NCBI GenBank assembly: GCA_030528155.1
Contig: JAUMZL010000019.1
Coordinates: forward strand, 1-34,065
Source: Aerococcus sp.
Lineage (GTDB): Bacteria > Bacillota > Bacilli > Lactobacillales > Aerococcaceae
Reading direction: 5' to 3'
DNA: 34,065 nt
Below the pieces are notes generated by a model. That model saw only the letters and a program-made list of their open reading frames with translations, did not search any database and was not told the DNA's origin. A program made the position numbers and the translations under genes. The stretch's first letter is position 1. Every line of letters starts with the position of its first letter. Below, piece after piece: positions 23,942 to 33,046 of the stretch.

Positions 23942-26086
23942 ATGCAGAGAAGAAATCGGCCGAATGGCTCAACTAATTTCTTACGCAGTTTTCTGCTTTG
24001 GGTACTGGTCTTTCTCTCCCTACTCACGATTGTCAATTACTTCAGTGGGAATAAACAAGACCAAGGTAAGGCACTTACTCAGTCGGAGCTGGTTCAACAG
24101 CTTGAGAATGGGAAGATTGAAGAGCTGAAGATCCAACCTAAATCAGGTGCGTATGAAGTGACTGGGACATATCGCAGTGATGCGAACCAACAAAATACCA
24201 GCACACAGAACAAAGGCTTTACTATTTTTGACAATTCCAAAGCAGGACAAAGCAATACGTTCCGTACTTTTGTGTTGCCCAATGATGGGACACTCACTAA
24301 ATTAGCTGAAGCAGCGCAACAATCTGAGACGAAGCTGGATGCCTTGGAAGAGGATCAAACCGGCGTTTGGGTTAGCTTGATCTTTAGTGCGGTACCATTG
24401 CTCATGTTTGTTTTCTTGATGTACATGATGTACAGCCAGATGCAAGGGCGTGGGGGCAACAATCCAATGCAAATTGGGAAGTCCCGTGTAAAGGACAGCT
24501 CAAAAGAATCTAAAGTGCATTTCTCTGATGTGGCGGGTGCCGATGAAGAGAAACAAGAATTGGTGGAAGTGGTTGACTTCCTGAAGAATCCTAAGAAATA
24601 TCATGATTTAGGTGCTCGTATTCCAAAAGGGATCTTACTCGAAGGCCCACCAGGCACAGGGAAGACCTTGCTGGCCAAAGCCGTAGCTGGTGAAGCTGGC
24701 GTGCCATTCTTCTCCATGAGTGGGTCAGAATTCGTAGAAATGTTCGTTGGGGTCGGAGCTAGTCGTGTCCGCGACTTGTTCGATACTGCGAAAAAACAAG
24801 CACCGGCGATCATCTTTATCGATGAGATCGATGCGGTTGGCCGGAAACGTGGCGCTGCTATGGGTGGCGGTCACGATGAACGTGAACAAACATTGAACCA
24901 ATTACTGGTGGAATTGGACGGGTTCGAAGATCAAGATAGTGTGATTGTTATTGCGGCAACAAACCGTTCCGATGTGTTGGACGAAGCGTTACTGCGTCCC
25001 GGGCGTTTTGACCGTCAGATTTTGGTTGGCCGTCCTGATGTCAAAGGGCGTGAAGCCATCTTGAAGGTCCATGCCCGCAACAAACACTTGGCGGATAATG
25101 TCGATTTGAAGGTTGTTGCGCAACAGACGCCGGGGTTCACCGGGGCGGAATTGGAAAACGTCTTGAACGAAGCGGCTTTGGTTGCTGCACGTTTAGATAA
25201 ACCATTGATTGAAATGGTGGATGTGGATGAGGCTCAAGACCGTGTCATTGCTGGTCCAGCGAAACCGGATAAACAAGTCAGTGAACATGAGCGTAAAATT
25301 ACTGCTTACCATGAAGCAGGACACTCAATCTGCGGGTTGGTCTTAAGCGAAGCCCGTGTGGTTCATAAGGTGACCATCGTGCCTCGTGGTAAAGCTGGTG
25401 GATACAATATTATGTTGCCTAAAGAAGACCAAAATATGTACTCTAAACGCGAGTTGCATGAACAGATTGTTGGTCTTTTAGGAGGACGGGCAGCTGAAGA
25501 AGTCTTCTTCCATGCACCAACGACTGGGGCATCAAATGACTTCGAACAAGCGACAGCTATTGCCCGTAGCATGATTACCGAATATGGAATGAGCGAAGAA
25601 CTTGGTCCAATCAGTTACGAAGGTAGTCATGGTATGCGCGGGGCCAACCCATATGAACAGAAGACCTATTCTGCACAAACGGCCGGCAAGATTGATGACG
25701 TTCTGCGCCATGATATGGAAGCAGCGCTAGAAGAAGCTCGCCAAATCGTTCGCGATCACAAAGACCAAGTGATTGCTATTGCAGAGGCCCTCTTGGAACG
25801 TGAAACCTTGAATGCTAAGGAAATTCAAAGTTTGTATACGACGGGACATCTGCCAGAGGGTGAAGAAGAACACACCACTCCTGCCGATGAACCAATGACT
25901 TATGAAGAGTCCAAACAGCGCATGCAAGCTGAAACGCGTAAACGTCAAGAAGAAGCTCAAGCGAATAAAGCAGAAGATGACAACACTTCTGATCCAGCGG
26001 GAAATGAGGAGAACACCTCTGATCGTCCGCTTAATGCCGATGTAGAACAACATCCACTGCCTAAAGATGAAGACGATAACGAATAG
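23942..26086 (+). CDS. ftsH: ATP-dependent membrane zinc metalloprotease FtsH
   Basis: A 714-residue AAA+ protease that extracts and degrades membrane and soluble proteins. Two membrane segments (~residues 13-32 and ~145-165) flank an extracellular domain. The AAA module has Walker [15 protein letters not shown] (~233), Walker [12 protein letters not shown] and the SRH region [19 protein letters not shown]. The protease has the zinc motif HEAGH (~456-460) with the third ligand in NDFEQAT. The last ~70 residues form an acidic, repetitive tail. I chose ATG 23942 behind GGAG at 7-base spacing; an ATG 16 codons earlier has a weaker site and adds a non-family extension. Confidence 0.96.
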   Translation: MQRRNRPNGSTNFLRSFLLWVLVFLSLLTIVNYFSGNKQDQGKALTQSELVQQLENGKIEELKIQPKSGAYEVTGTYRSDANQQNTSTQNKGFTIFDNSKAGQSNTFRTFVLPNDGTLTKLAEAAQQSETKLDALEEDQTGVWVSLIFSAVPLLMFVFLMYMMYSQMQGRGGNNPMQIGKSRVKDSSKESKVHFSDVAGADEEKQELVEVVDFLKNPKKYHDLGARIPKGILLEGPPGTGKTLLAKAVAGEAGVPFFSMSGSEFVEMFVGVGASRVRDLFDTAKKQAPAIIFIDEIDAVGRKRGAAMGGGHDEREQTLNQLLVELDGFEDQDSVIVIAATNRSDVLDEALLRPGRFDRQILVGRPDVKGREAILKVHARNKHLADNVDLKVVAQQTPGFTGAELENVLNEAALVAARLDKPLIEMVDVDEAQDRVIAGPAKPDKQVSEHERKITAYHEAGHSICGLVLSEARVVHKVTIVPRGKAGGYNIMLPKEDQNMYSKRELHEQIVGLLGGRAAEEVFFHAPTTGASNDFEQATAIARSMITEYGMSEELGPISYEGSHGMRGANPYEQKTYSAQTAGKIDDVLRHDMEAALEEARQIVRDHKDQVIAIAEALLERETLNAKEIQSLYTTGHLPEGEEEHTTPADEPMTYEESKQRMQAETRKRQEEAQANKAEDDNTSDPAGNEENTSDRPLNADVEQHPLPKDEDDNE

Positions 26087-26094
26087 AAATAGCT

Positions 26095-26126
26095 AAAAGC
26101 GGGTTCCCATGCGAACTCGCTTTTTT
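26095..26126 (+). terminator. Terminator after ftsH
   Basis: AAAAGCGGGTTC (26095-26106) pairs with GAACTCGCTTTT (26113-26124) with one G-U pair, ending in six T. Confidence 0.85.
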
Positions 26127-26188
26127 GTTAGCCAAGGTAACTGCTGAGGAGCAGAAATTTAATCAACCGAGAATAGGAGGGATTAAGG

Positions 26189-26680
26189 ATGGAACTATGG
26201 GATCTATATGATCGTGATGGGAAGTGGCAGCGCAACGGACACCCGCGCGGCCAAAGTATTCCTAAGGGGCTGTATCATCTCGTAGTTAGTGTGATCATCC
26301 AACATCAAGATGGCGATTATCTTGCTATGCAACGTTCGTATGAAAAAGGGACAACGGGCGGTTATTTTGAGGTGAGTGCGAGTGGGGCCGTTAAAGTCGG
26401 AGAAAGTGCAGCTAGCGCTGTTCGTCGTGAATTGCAAGAAGAAACCGGGCTCGATGCTACGGATTGGCAACGGCTATGCAAAGTAGTCCTGGACGAAATG
26501 CAAACGATCTATTGCCTCTACTATGCTAAGACCATTATGCCTAAAGACCATATTCAATTGCAGGCCCATGAGACAATTGGGTATCGTTGGGTCGATTTGG
26601 AGGCATTGAAACAAATGGCGAGAGCCGATGAAGTGATTGGGATAGGTGCATGGTGGCTATTGGAACAGGCAAAGCAGTGA
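26189..26680 (+). CDS. NUDIX hydrolase
   Basis: A 163-residue cytoplasmic pyrophosphohydrolase. The NUDIX box is complete: G-x5-E-x7-REL-x-EE-x-G-L from GAVKVGES to RRELQEETGL (~residues 70-92). The start MELWDLYDRDG and the phrase HLVVSVIIQHQDGDYLAMQRS resemble the subfamily near YfcD and isopentenyl-diphosphate isomerase-like NUDIX proteins. The substrate is not determinable. ATG 26189 follows AGGAGG with usual spacing. Single gene between terminators. Confidence 0.88.
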   Translation: MELWDLYDRDGKWQRNGHPRGQSIPKGLYHLVVSVIIQHQDGDYLAMQRSYEKGTTGGYFEVSASGAVKVGESAASAVRRELQEETGLDATDWQRLCKVVLDEMQTIYCLYYAKTIMPKDHIQLQAHETIGYRWVDLEALKQMARADEVIGIGAWWLLEQAKQ

Positions 26681-26808
26681 GTGGGATTTTAGAAGGGAAC
26701 TTTTCTCTATGAATAGAAACATGAAAAGTCACTCTCCCTCTCAGCGCTGGCTGGTATTAACTTGTTCATAACTTGACCCACCAATCAGTAAAGGGGACTA
26801 TCAGCAAT

Positions 26809-26871
26809 AAAAAAGCTCTCGCAATGGCAGTTCCTTATAGATAGGGAATGGCCCAATAACGAGAGCTTTTT
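26809..26871. terminator. Bidirectional terminator between NUDIX gene and rRNA methyltransferase
   Basis: AAAAAGCTCTCG (26810-26821) pairs perfectly with CGAGAGCTTTTT (26860-26871), with an inner GTTCC/GGAAT helix. A- and T-runs on both sides serve the two converging genes. Confidence 0.85.
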
Positions 26872-26884
26872 GTATGATAATGAA

Positions 26885-28258
26885 TTAATGATCTAAATGA
26901 GCGGTGAAACGGAGCCCTTTTGGATAGAAATTCTTGATGAGTGAATGGACCTGTTTGCCAAACCCTACCACCATGCCTTGATAAGTGAGGACCACCCAGC
27001 CCTGATTGCCTGGGTGAGCGATGGCGTCACCGTGGACATATTGTGCCCATTCATCCACTGTGAGCACAATCGTTGGCACATCTTCTATTGCTTTTAGTGC
27101 CATTGCCAGAGCAAAGTTTGGTTCGAAGCGCCGCTTTTTAAAGGTGCCCAGATGCAATCCAAAACGACGAATACGTAATTTGGTGATGGCTTTGGGGAGC
27201 GCACTAGGTACTCCCCAGAGTTCATCTTTAATGACATGGTAGGTGAGGAGAGAAGCATTCAAAAAGAATGGTTCAAAAGGGGCAATCAGTGCGCGTTGTT
27301 CAGCACTAGGCGTTTTAGGCTGAAAGGAGCGCACCTTCTTAGTGGGAGCCGCTACAGTGTTTGGTTTAATTAGCTTAGCAACAAAATGTCCTTCACCGGG
27401 ATGCAGATGTGGCCACAACCGAATCGCTTTTTCAACCGCTGGCGTACTGCCCCATTCCCCCCGCCCATGACTGTGGGGAACATCTGGAAGATCAATTGTT
27501 GCTACCTCAAAGCCGTGTGTGTGAACGAGGAAACTGACGATTTCTTCATCCTCTTCTGGGGCAAAAGTACAGGTAGAATAGATCAAACGCCCCCCTGGTT
27601 TCAACATCTTGACTGCTTCGGTGAGGATCTCACGTTGCCGTTTGGCGCACTCTTTGGGGGTGGATGCTTGCCACTCTAATTGCGCATCGGGATTTTTGCG
27701 GAACATGCCTTCACCAGAGCAGGGGGCATCTACTACAATACAATCAAAAAAGTTAAAAAAGACGTCTGCTAATTCCTTAGGGGCATGATTCGTCACCACA
27801 GTGTGAGTTAAGCCCCAACGTTCGACATTTTCGCTGAGGATGGAGGCACGTTTGGGCATAATTTCATTAGCTATTAGAAGGCCTTGATCCTGCATACTGG
27901 TAGCAAGTTGGGTCGTTTTTCCCCCTGGTGCAGCGCAGAGATCAAGCACGCGTTCGGATGGCTTAGCTGCTGCAATGGTGGCAACGAGTGAGGCAGCTGG
28001 TTCTTGGCTGTACACGTATCCGGCTTGATGCAGAGGGGTATTGCCGTGAATGCTACCGAGATACCCCTCTTTGGCGTAGGGGGATGATTGGAACTGCTCA
28101 GCAATAAAATCCTGCCGAACGTGTGAGGCATTGGGTTTCAATGGATTGAAGCGAAAGCCGCTCTCAGCCATCTTCTCACTTAGCGCATGAAGGAAGGCTT
28201 CGCTTTCTGTCCCTAAGAGTGTTTGATATTTTTGAATAAAGGCACTTGGTAGTGACAT
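26885..28258 (-). CDS. rsmF: rRNA cytosine-C5 methyltransferase, RsmB/RsmF (NOP2/Sun) family
   Basis: A 457-residue SAM-dependent RNA m5C methyltransferase. The SAM site is VLDLCAAPGGKTTQLA (~residues 103-118). The catalytic Cys motifs are DAPCSGEGMFRK (~175-186) and STCTFAPEEDEE (~227-238). The C-terminal half (~300-457) matches the RsmF/YebU-type extra domain thought to bind RNA. Firmicute members of this form methylate 16S rRNA, and the exact base cannot be told here. ATG 28258 follows AAGGAG. It is on the minus strand and separated from the aldo/keto reductase by a terminator. Confidence 0.88.
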   Translation of the reverse strand: MSLPSAFIQKYQTLLGTESEAFLHALSEKMAESGFRFNPLKPNASHVRQDFIAEQFQSSPYAKEGYLGSIHGNTPLHQAGYVYSQEPAASLVATIAAAKPSERVLDLCAAPGGKTTQLATSMQDQGLLIANEIMPKRASILSENVERWGLTHTVVTNHAPKELADVFFNFFDCIVVDAPCSGEGMFRKNPDAQLEWQASTPKECAKRQREILTEAVKMLKPGGRLIYSTCTFAPEEDEEIVSFLVHTHGFEVATIDLPDVPHSHGRGEWGSTPAVEKAIRLWPHLHPGEGHFVAKLIKPNTVAAPTKKVRSFQPKTPSAEQRALIAPFEPFFLNASLLTYHVIKDELWGVPSALPKAITKLRIRRFGLHLGTFKKRRFEPNFALAMALKAIEDVPTIVLTVDEWAQYVHGDAIAHPGNQGWVVLTYQGMVVGFGKQVHSLIKNFYPKGLRFTAHLDH

Positions 28259-28352
28259 AGCATTCTCCTTTGTGATCGGTAAAAGTTACTCTAAGCCTAG
28301 CATAAATAGCGAGCCAGCGGGAAGAATCTGCTGTAATTTCTAATGTCCAATG

Positions 28353-28380
28353 AAAAAGCAGCCCGCTAAACGAGCTGCTG
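28353..28380 (-). terminator. Terminator after the aldo/keto reductase gene
   Basis: On the minus strand AGCAGC (28379-28374) pairs with GCTGCT (28362-28357), with weak inner pairing, and five T follow (A-run 28353-28357 on plus). It lies about 10 bases past the reductase stop. Confidence 0.75.
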
Positions 28381-28390
28381 TTGAGTACTA

Positions 28391-29236
28391 TTAGAAGTTC
28401 GCTTCGTCGGGATTGATATCACCAGCCATGCCTTCGAGTTTATCGAGGGTGGCGATATCTGCCGGATCTAAGTGGAAGTCAAAGACTTGGGCATTCGCTT
28501 CAATATGCTCACGCGTACGAGAACGGGTGAGTGGCAAGAAATCATGGTCTAAGGACCAACGCAAAGCAATTTGCGCATTGGTTTTGCCATATTTTTCAGC
28601 GAGGTCACTGATCACACGGCTGTCAAAGACGGCACCGCCACCGAGTGGACTGTAGCCTTCAACCAACATATTCTTGGCGCGTGAAGCGGCCACTGTCTCA
28701 TCATGCGTCAATCCTGGAGTTAATTTGATTTGGTTAACCATTGGCGCCACGGTTGCGATTTTTTCCAGAGCATCGATGTGATGCGGACGGAAGTTAGAAA
28801 TTCCGATGGCACGCGCGCGTCCCGAAGCATAAGCAGCTTCCATAGCTTGCCAAAGTTCCGCATTACGTTGCGCAAAACCGGGATGACCACGGAATTCAAC
28901 GGGATTCGGCCAGTGAATCAATAGCAAATCAACATAGTCTGTTTGCAAACGTTGCAATGAAGCATTGATCGATTCAAGGGCATCCATGTAGGCACCTTGG
29001 TCGTTCCAGATTTTAGTCGTGAGGAAGATAGACTCGCGGTCAATACCTGAGTCGATGAGGGCTTGTCCCACACTGGCCTCATTTTGGTAGGCTTGAGCAG
29101 TGTCGACATGACGGAAACCGGCATCGAGGGCATAACGCACAGCATTGTAGCTTTCATCTCCAGCTTGCAATTCCCACGTGCCAAAACCGAGTTTAGGGAT
29201 GGTATGACCATTAGCTAAGGTATAGGTTTCATTCAT
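28391..29236 (-). CDS. Aldo/keto reductase
   Basis: A 281-residue NADPH-dependent carbonyl reductase. The catalytic tetrad is visible: Asp and Tyr in HVDTAQAYQNE, Lys in FLTTKIW and His in LLIHWPNP. The cofactor region has LPLTRSRTREHIEAN; many relatives have PKS or PKT there. Substrates are probably small aldehydes or 2,5-diketogluconate-like compounds, as for related Lactobacillales enzymes. ATG 29236 follows AAAGGAGG at 9 bases. It appears to have its own promoter and terminator. Confidence 0.92.
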   Translation of the reverse strand: MNETYTLANGHTIPKLGFGTWELQAGDESYNAVRYALDAGFRHVDTAQAYQNEASVGQALIDSGIDRESIFLTTKIWNDQGAYMDALESINASLQRLQTDYVDLLLIHWPNPVEFRGHPGFAQRNAELWQAMEAAYASGRARAIGISNFRPHHIDALEKIATVAPMVNQIKLTPGLTHDETVAASRAKNMLVEGYSPLGGGAVFDSRVISDLAEKYGKTNAQIALRWSLDHDFLPLTRSRTREHIEANAQVFDFHLDPADIATLDKLEGMAGDINPDEANF

Positions 29237-29260
29237 GAATAAATTCCTCCTTTAATGGCT

Positions 29261-29289
29261 ATTATAAGGGAAGAGTGAAAAAATAACAG
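29261..29289 (-). promoter_or_regulatory. Promoter of the aldo/keto reductase gene
   Basis: On the minus strand -10 TATAAT (29266-29261) lies 17 bases after a weak -35 CTGTTA (29289-29284), directly before the ribosome site. Confidence 0.55.
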
Positions 29290-29322
29290 GTAAAAAGGCT
29301 TGTATTTTCACTTAGAGGTGGG

Positions 29323-29877
29323 TTAACGCAACAACCATTGTTTCAATGGGGTTTGGCGAAGACGATGGATAACGACACCAGCGAGTAAATATTTGCACAC
29401 ATCCCCGATCACAAAAGGAATGAGTCCCAGTGTGAGAACAGTTGTTAAGTTAGGCCAAACACCGGATACATGTGCGAGATATGCCCCCATGTAAACGAGT
29501 CCAATGCTGTAGGTGAGGACATAATGTAACGCACAAGCCCCAAGAAAACGGCGCGCTGACCATGGTTTGGCGAGCGGAAGCAGATAACTGATGAGGGGAG
29601 CGGAGATGAGAAAGGAGAGCGCAAAGCCAAAACTTGGCGTAAGAATACTCTGCATTCCTCCGCTAAAGCCGGCAAACACAGGCAGACCAATCAGTCCTAG
29701 CAACAAATAACAACCCATGACGATCCCAGCTTCACTAGGAATGAGTAATCCGCCAATCAGTATCACCATGAGTGTCTGTAGAGTGATCGGAACGGGTTGA
29801 ATAGGGATTGAGAGTTGAGACCCGACGATCATAAGACTGAGAAATAGAGCCAAACGGGCAACTTTAGTAGCTTTCAT
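29323..29877 (-). CDS. bioY: Biotin ECF transporter substrate-binding component BioY
   Basis: A 184-residue membrane protein with about six hydrophobic segments that binds biotin for an energy-coupling-factor importer. The BioY motif IPIQPVPITLQTLMVILIGGLL (residues ~24-45) and the GLPVFAGFSGG stretch are diagnostic. ATG 29877 follows AGGAGG at 5 bases. The shared ATPase and EcfT genes are not in the window, as is usual for group II ECF transporters. No biotin synthesis genes are nearby, which fits a biotin-importing organism. I see no BirA-like palindrome upstream. Confidence 0.93.
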   Translation of the reverse strand: MKATKVARLALFLSLMIVGSQLSIPIQPVPITLQTLMVILIGGLLIPSEAGIVMGCYLLLGLIGLPVFAGFSGGMQSILTPSFGFALSFLISAPLISYLLPLAKPWSARRFLGACALHYVLTYSIGLVYMGAYLAHVSGVWPNLTTVLTLGLIPFVIGDVCKYLLAGVVIHRLRQTPLKQWLLR

Positions 29878-30398
29878 ACTGACCTCCTAAGAACGGTATT
29901 GCATTCATCTATCATCATACTGATCATAAGCAGATTGGGGATGTTTTTCTAGTGGTTTTTTCGGAAAGAACAATGATCGTTTTGTCCATCTTTTCTTAGA
30001 GGAATCGGTATAATAAAGGTAAGTCCAGCGAATAACTATCGATCGAGGTGCTTCCACAAAAAGACAAAGAAAGTACGACAGATAGCTTGTCTATACGGCT
30101 AAATAAGGAAAGAATCACGAATAGAGTAGGATTGCGCTTCTTTTGTCTTACGCCGCTAGTTGGGATGAAGTCAGTCAATACCGGCATTGATGGGAATGTG
30201 ATTGTCTCCAGATTTGGTACGCAGAGAAGGAAAACCCTTTTCATTTACAGCAAAGATGAAACCTATCAGATAAGAAGAAATAGGAGATATTTGCTGGCTA
30301 TTCGCTTAGGACAATGAGAATGACATCAGCCATCTCTTTGGTGATCGAGGAACGAGATTTAATCCATCTAAATCATAAGTAGAAAGGAAGCTAGTCTA
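29878..30398 (+). other. Gene-free 520-base stretch between bioY and the sirtuin gene
   Basis: The stretch has a perfect TATAAT at 30009-30014 on plus, but no matching -35 at 16-18 bases. It then runs about 385 bases to the sirtuin start. An 89-codon frame (GTG 30048-30317) has no ribosome site and no recognisable similarity, and the frames on the other strand look no better. It is either a long leader for the sirtuin gene or decayed DNA. Confidence 0.3.
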
Positions 30399-31199
30399 TT
30401 GCTACCAATAAAACGATTAGCACAAGCGATGAACCAGGCACAGGTAATTACTTTCATTGGTGGGGCGGGGACCTCAACGGCAAGCGGTATTCCTGATTAT
30501 CGCTCCAAACAGGGTATATGGACGCGCTTAAAGGCTGAGGATAAAGACCCACAGTATTTTGCTAATTATCAGCGTATCGATGAAGATCCAAAACGCTTCT
30601 TTCAGTTGCGGCGAGCAGCCAATGAAGCTCCAGCGCCCGAACCTAATATCGTGCATAAAACATTGGCGGCCTTGGAGCAACAATATAAGGACGTCCGCGT
30701 GATCACACAAAATGTTGATGGTTTGCACCGATTGGCAGGGCAACGTGCGCTCGTTGAAATTCATGGGAGCGCTCAGCGTTGGTACTGTACGCAATGCCAC
30801 CGCCCTTACCAGACGAATGAACTTCAGCGGGACGAACAGTATGTCCCACGTTGTCCCTATGATCAGGGAGTGGTTCGCCCCGATATCGTCTATTTCGGTG
30901 AAAATGTGAAAGCTATAGATGCACAGTTAGCCCATGATATGATTGCCGCTTGCGATGTACTGATTGTTGCAGGAACAACATTGAGTACAGGATTCCCACG
31001 TGAACTAGTGCGACAATTCCATGCTCAAAATCAAGCACGAGAAAAAGAACGTCAACTGTTCTTTCTTAACAATGAACCCACACGCTGGCCGAGATTAGCG
31101 CCCACCTGCTACATCGAAGGTAACTTGACGGATACGTTTCAATCATTAGTGCCATTATTAAAAACACCGAGTGGCCATTCACTTCAGCTTAATGATTGA
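30399..31199 (+). CDS. Sir2-family NAD-dependent protein deacetylase (sirtuin), altered zinc site
   Basis: A 266-residue sirtuin that removes acyl groups from lysines using NAD+. NAD motifs GGAGTSTASGIPDYRS (~residues 21-36) and TQNVDGLH are intact, with the catalytic His in EIHGS. The zinc module has Cys130 and Cys133 (CTQC) and Cys152, but the fourth ligand position is Asp155 (CPYD instead of CPxC). VVRPDIVYFGE and AGTTLSTGF follow as usual. The start is TTG 30399, eight bases after AAAGGAAG; the first ATG ten codons later has no site. It stands alone, with no macrodomain or lipoate genes beside it as in SirTM operons. Confidence 0.88.
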   Translation: MLPIKRLAQAMNQAQVITFIGGAGTSTASGIPDYRSKQGIWTRLKAEDKDPQYFANYQRIDEDPKRFFQLRRAANEAPAPEPNIVHKTLAALEQQYKDVRVITQNVDGLHRLAGQRALVEIHGSAQRWYCTQCHRPYQTNELQRDEQYVPRCPYDQGVVRPDIVYFGENVKAIDAQLAHDMIAACDVLIVAGTTLSTGFPRELVRQFHAQNQAREKERQLFFLNNEPTRWPRLAPTCYIEGNLTDTFQSLVPLLKTPSGHSLQLND

Positions 31200-31241
31200 T
31201 TAAGGCGAGTGCTTTAACTATCTATTTACGTATTAGCCGTT

Positions 31242-31247
31242 TATAAT
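31242..31247 (+). promoter_or_regulatory. -10 element of the csbD-like gene
   Basis: Perfect TATAAT 32 bases before the CsbD start codon, without a clear sigma-A -35 or a sigma-B type site. It suggests separate expression of this small gene. Confidence 0.45.
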
Positions 31248-31279
31248 AAGAGCATCGCTAACAAAAGGAGGACATGATT

Positions 31280-31483
31280 ATGTCTGAAAAATTTGAACAA
31301 CTCAAAGGCAAAGCCAAAGAAGCTGCTGGTAAAGTTACTGGCGACAAACACACCGAAGCAGAAGGTAAAGCTGAAAACCTCGGTGGTAAGGTAAAAGAAG
31401 CGGTGAACGATTTGAAGGATTCGGCACAGGGCGCTATTGATGGCATTAAGAAGAGCTTAGATAGCGACAAGGATGGCGAATAG
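31280..31483 (+). CDS. CsbD-family stress protein
   Basis: A 67-residue, highly charged, Lys/Ala/Glu/Gly-rich protein with the CsbD pattern EQLKGKAKEAAGKVTGDK then a second similar half. CsbD-like proteins rise in general stress in many bacteria, but their activity is unknown. I chose ATG 31280, eight bases after AGGAGG; an ATG two codons earlier is too close to the site. A strong terminator follows, so it is a single-gene unit. Confidence 0.9.
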   Translation: MSEKFEQLKGKAKEAAGKVTGDKHTEAEGKAENLGGKVKEAVNDLKDSAQGAIDGIKKSLDSDKDGE

Positions 31484-31497
31484 TTAACAACGAATCA

Positions 31498-31539
31498 AGC
31501 CCCTGCAATGAAAGTTAGTCTTTCGTTGCAGGGGCTTTT
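31498..31539 (+). terminator. Terminator after the csbD-like gene
   Basis: A 17-bp stem (31498-31514 with 31520-31536, arms starting AGCCCCTGCAA, one G-U pair), 5-nt loop and four T. Strong on plus; there is no T-run on the minus side for the converging CLC gene. Confidence 0.85.
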
Positions 31540-31587
31540 AATGTAGGAATATAAAAGACGTCAAGTGGCAGGCACTTTAATAGAGGG

Positions 31588-32796
31588 TCAGATGGTAGCC
31601 ACGCGTTGTTTAGAGTAGATCGAACGATTGGCGTTGGCAATAAAGCTCACCATTGCTACGAGAAAATAATAAGGGAGATAATCGTAGCCGAATAATTCAC
31701 CGCCGATCATGATCGGCGCAAGTAGGGTGTTTGTGCCACTGGCGAACACGGCACAATAGCCTAGACTTGCCACAAAAGGCAAAGGAAGGTGGAAGAAAGG
31801 CGCAAGCCAGGCCCCCATCGAGGCACCAATCGCAAAAAGTGGCGTTACCTCACCACCGATAAAGCCAGCACCGACACAGATAGCTGTAATAATAAGCTTC
31901 AGTATCCAATCATAAGGGTAAATTTCGCCCTCGGTCATTGCTGCTGTGATCAAGTTACTGCCTGTACCAGCATAGCGACCATCGTGGCAGAGCAGGATAA
32001 CCACTGCCATCACACAAGAAACGACGGCAATACGTGTCACGGGATTAGGAAAGTGCCGCTCAGTATAACGATGACAGAAGGCCAGTAATTGACTGAAGAG
32101 GAATCCCGTCATGCCGAATATCAAACCAAGGAGAACAAGCTTCCAGAATAATGGATGGGTCAGGGTAATAGGATAGGTGAGCAGGAAACCTTGCTTGGCG
32201 ATGCCAAACAGAATCGCCACTTGATTCGCCGTATAAGCAGCGATAAAGCTGGTGAGCAGCGCTTCATAAGGTAAATGGCTCACGACAACCAGTTCCAACG
32301 CAAAAAAAGTTGCTGCAATTGGCGTTCCGAATAACCCGCCAAATCCTGCAGCAATCCCAGTAAGTAAAAAGATTCGATGTAATTTGAGAGAGGGCAGCAA
32401 GTGGCCAAATTGATAGGAAACAGCTGTCCCAATTTGAACGGCAACGCCCTCTCTTCCCGCGCTGCCACCGAATAAATGGGTACACCACGTCCCAATCATC
32501 ATAAATGGGATTAGGCGCTTAGGAATATGGACTTTATCTTCAATAGCCACATCGAAGATTAATCCCATCCCCTGCGTTGCTTCCTTACCGTAGCGCTGAA
32601 AAACTCGGGTAAATAGATAAGCCACTAGCGGAAGTAAGAGGAATAGCCAGTGGTAGTATTTCAGCCGAATTGCTGTGGCATAGATAATTCCCTTTGCAAA
32701 GACTACTTCCAGCAGTCCTACCATGCCACCAATTAATAAACTCAGAAAAATATTGACAAGCAAACGTCTAATGCGACCAGATACTGGTCTAAACAT
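31588..32796 (-). CDS. Fluoride/proton antiporter of the CLC-F clade
   Basis: A 402-residue CLC-family membrane protein with many hydrophobic helices. It carries the residues of fluoride-specific CLC-F antiporters: Met77 in GMGLIF where chloride CLCs have Ser, gating Glu116 in GREGV, Glu316 and Thr318 in GGEVTPLF where chloride types have GxFxP, and Tyr394. As I recall, the characterised Enterococcus protein has Met79, Glu118, Glu318, Thr320 and Tyr396, a constant offset of two. Its job would be to export toxic F- in exchange for H+. ATG 32796 follows AAGGGGG. The leader is only about 20 bases, so no crcB fluoride riboswitch can precede it. Annotation pipelines would probably call it a chloride channel. 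Confidence 0.9.
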   Translation of the reverse strand: MFRPVSGRIRRLLVNIFLSLLIGGMVGLLEVVFAKGIIYATAIRLKYYHWLFLLLPLVAYLFTRVFQRYGKEATQGMGLIFDVAIEDKVHIPKRLIPFMMIGTWCTHLFGGSAGREGVAVQIGTAVSYQFGHLLPSLKLHRIFLLTGIAAGFGGLFGTPIAATFFALELVVVSHLPYEALLTSFIAAYTANQVAILFGIAKQGFLLTYPITLTHPLFWKLVLLGLIFGMTGFLFSQLLAFCHRYTERHFPNPVTRIAVVSCVMAVVILLCHDGRYAGTGSNLITAAMTEGEIYPYDWILKLIITAICVGAGFIGGEVTPLFAIGASMGAWLAPFFHLPLPFVASLGYCAVFASGTNTLLAPIMIGGELFGYDYLPYYFLVAMVSFIANANRSIYSKQRVATI

Positions 32797-32822
32797 GCTA
32801 AAGCCCCCTTAAATCATTGATG

Positions 32823-32831
32823 ATTATAGCA
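32823..32831 (-). promoter_or_regulatory. Extended -10 promoter of the CLC-F gene
   Basis: On the minus strand TGC-TATAAT (32831-32823) is a perfect extended -10 element. Transcription would begin near 32816, about 20 bases before the ATG. Confidence 0.55.
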
Positions 32832-33029
32832 CAACACTCAACAAATGACGGACAGGATCCCAGCTTTCTAGAAAGGCACAATAATTAGTGATGTGCGCAT
32901 AGACGTTTAATATTTAAAGAGATAATACCAAAAGGTGAACTTAGACTATGAAGAGAGAGGAGACCCACTCCACTTTTTTATCAATAAGCGATGAAGCGGG
33001 CGGAATAGTGTCATAAAATCATCATAAAG

Positions 33030-33046
33030 ATTACAGTTGTGTTACA
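33030..33046 (-). promoter_or_regulatory. WalR (YycF) binding box
   Basis: On the minus strand TGTAAC-ACAAC-TGTAAT fits the WalR consensus TGTWAH-N5-TGTWAH exactly. WalRK controls wall hydrolases in Firmicutes. It lies 255 bases before the LysM gene start, facing away from it, in an otherwise gene-free 504-base stretch (32797-33300). That stretch otherwise shows AT-rich DNA and a short GGAG/CTCC hairpin at about 32957-32969. Confidence 0.55.

Noticed and set aside
32797-32940. Possible fluoride riboswitch upstream of the CLC-F gene
   Set aside because: The minus strand lacks the conserved GAUG and CUGAUGA segments, and the promoter lies too close to the start codon.
32948-33016. 22-codon frame starting MKREETHSTF upstream of the LysM gene
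   Set aside because: Weak AAGGTG site with long spacing, too short to judge, with no terminator or promoter of quality.
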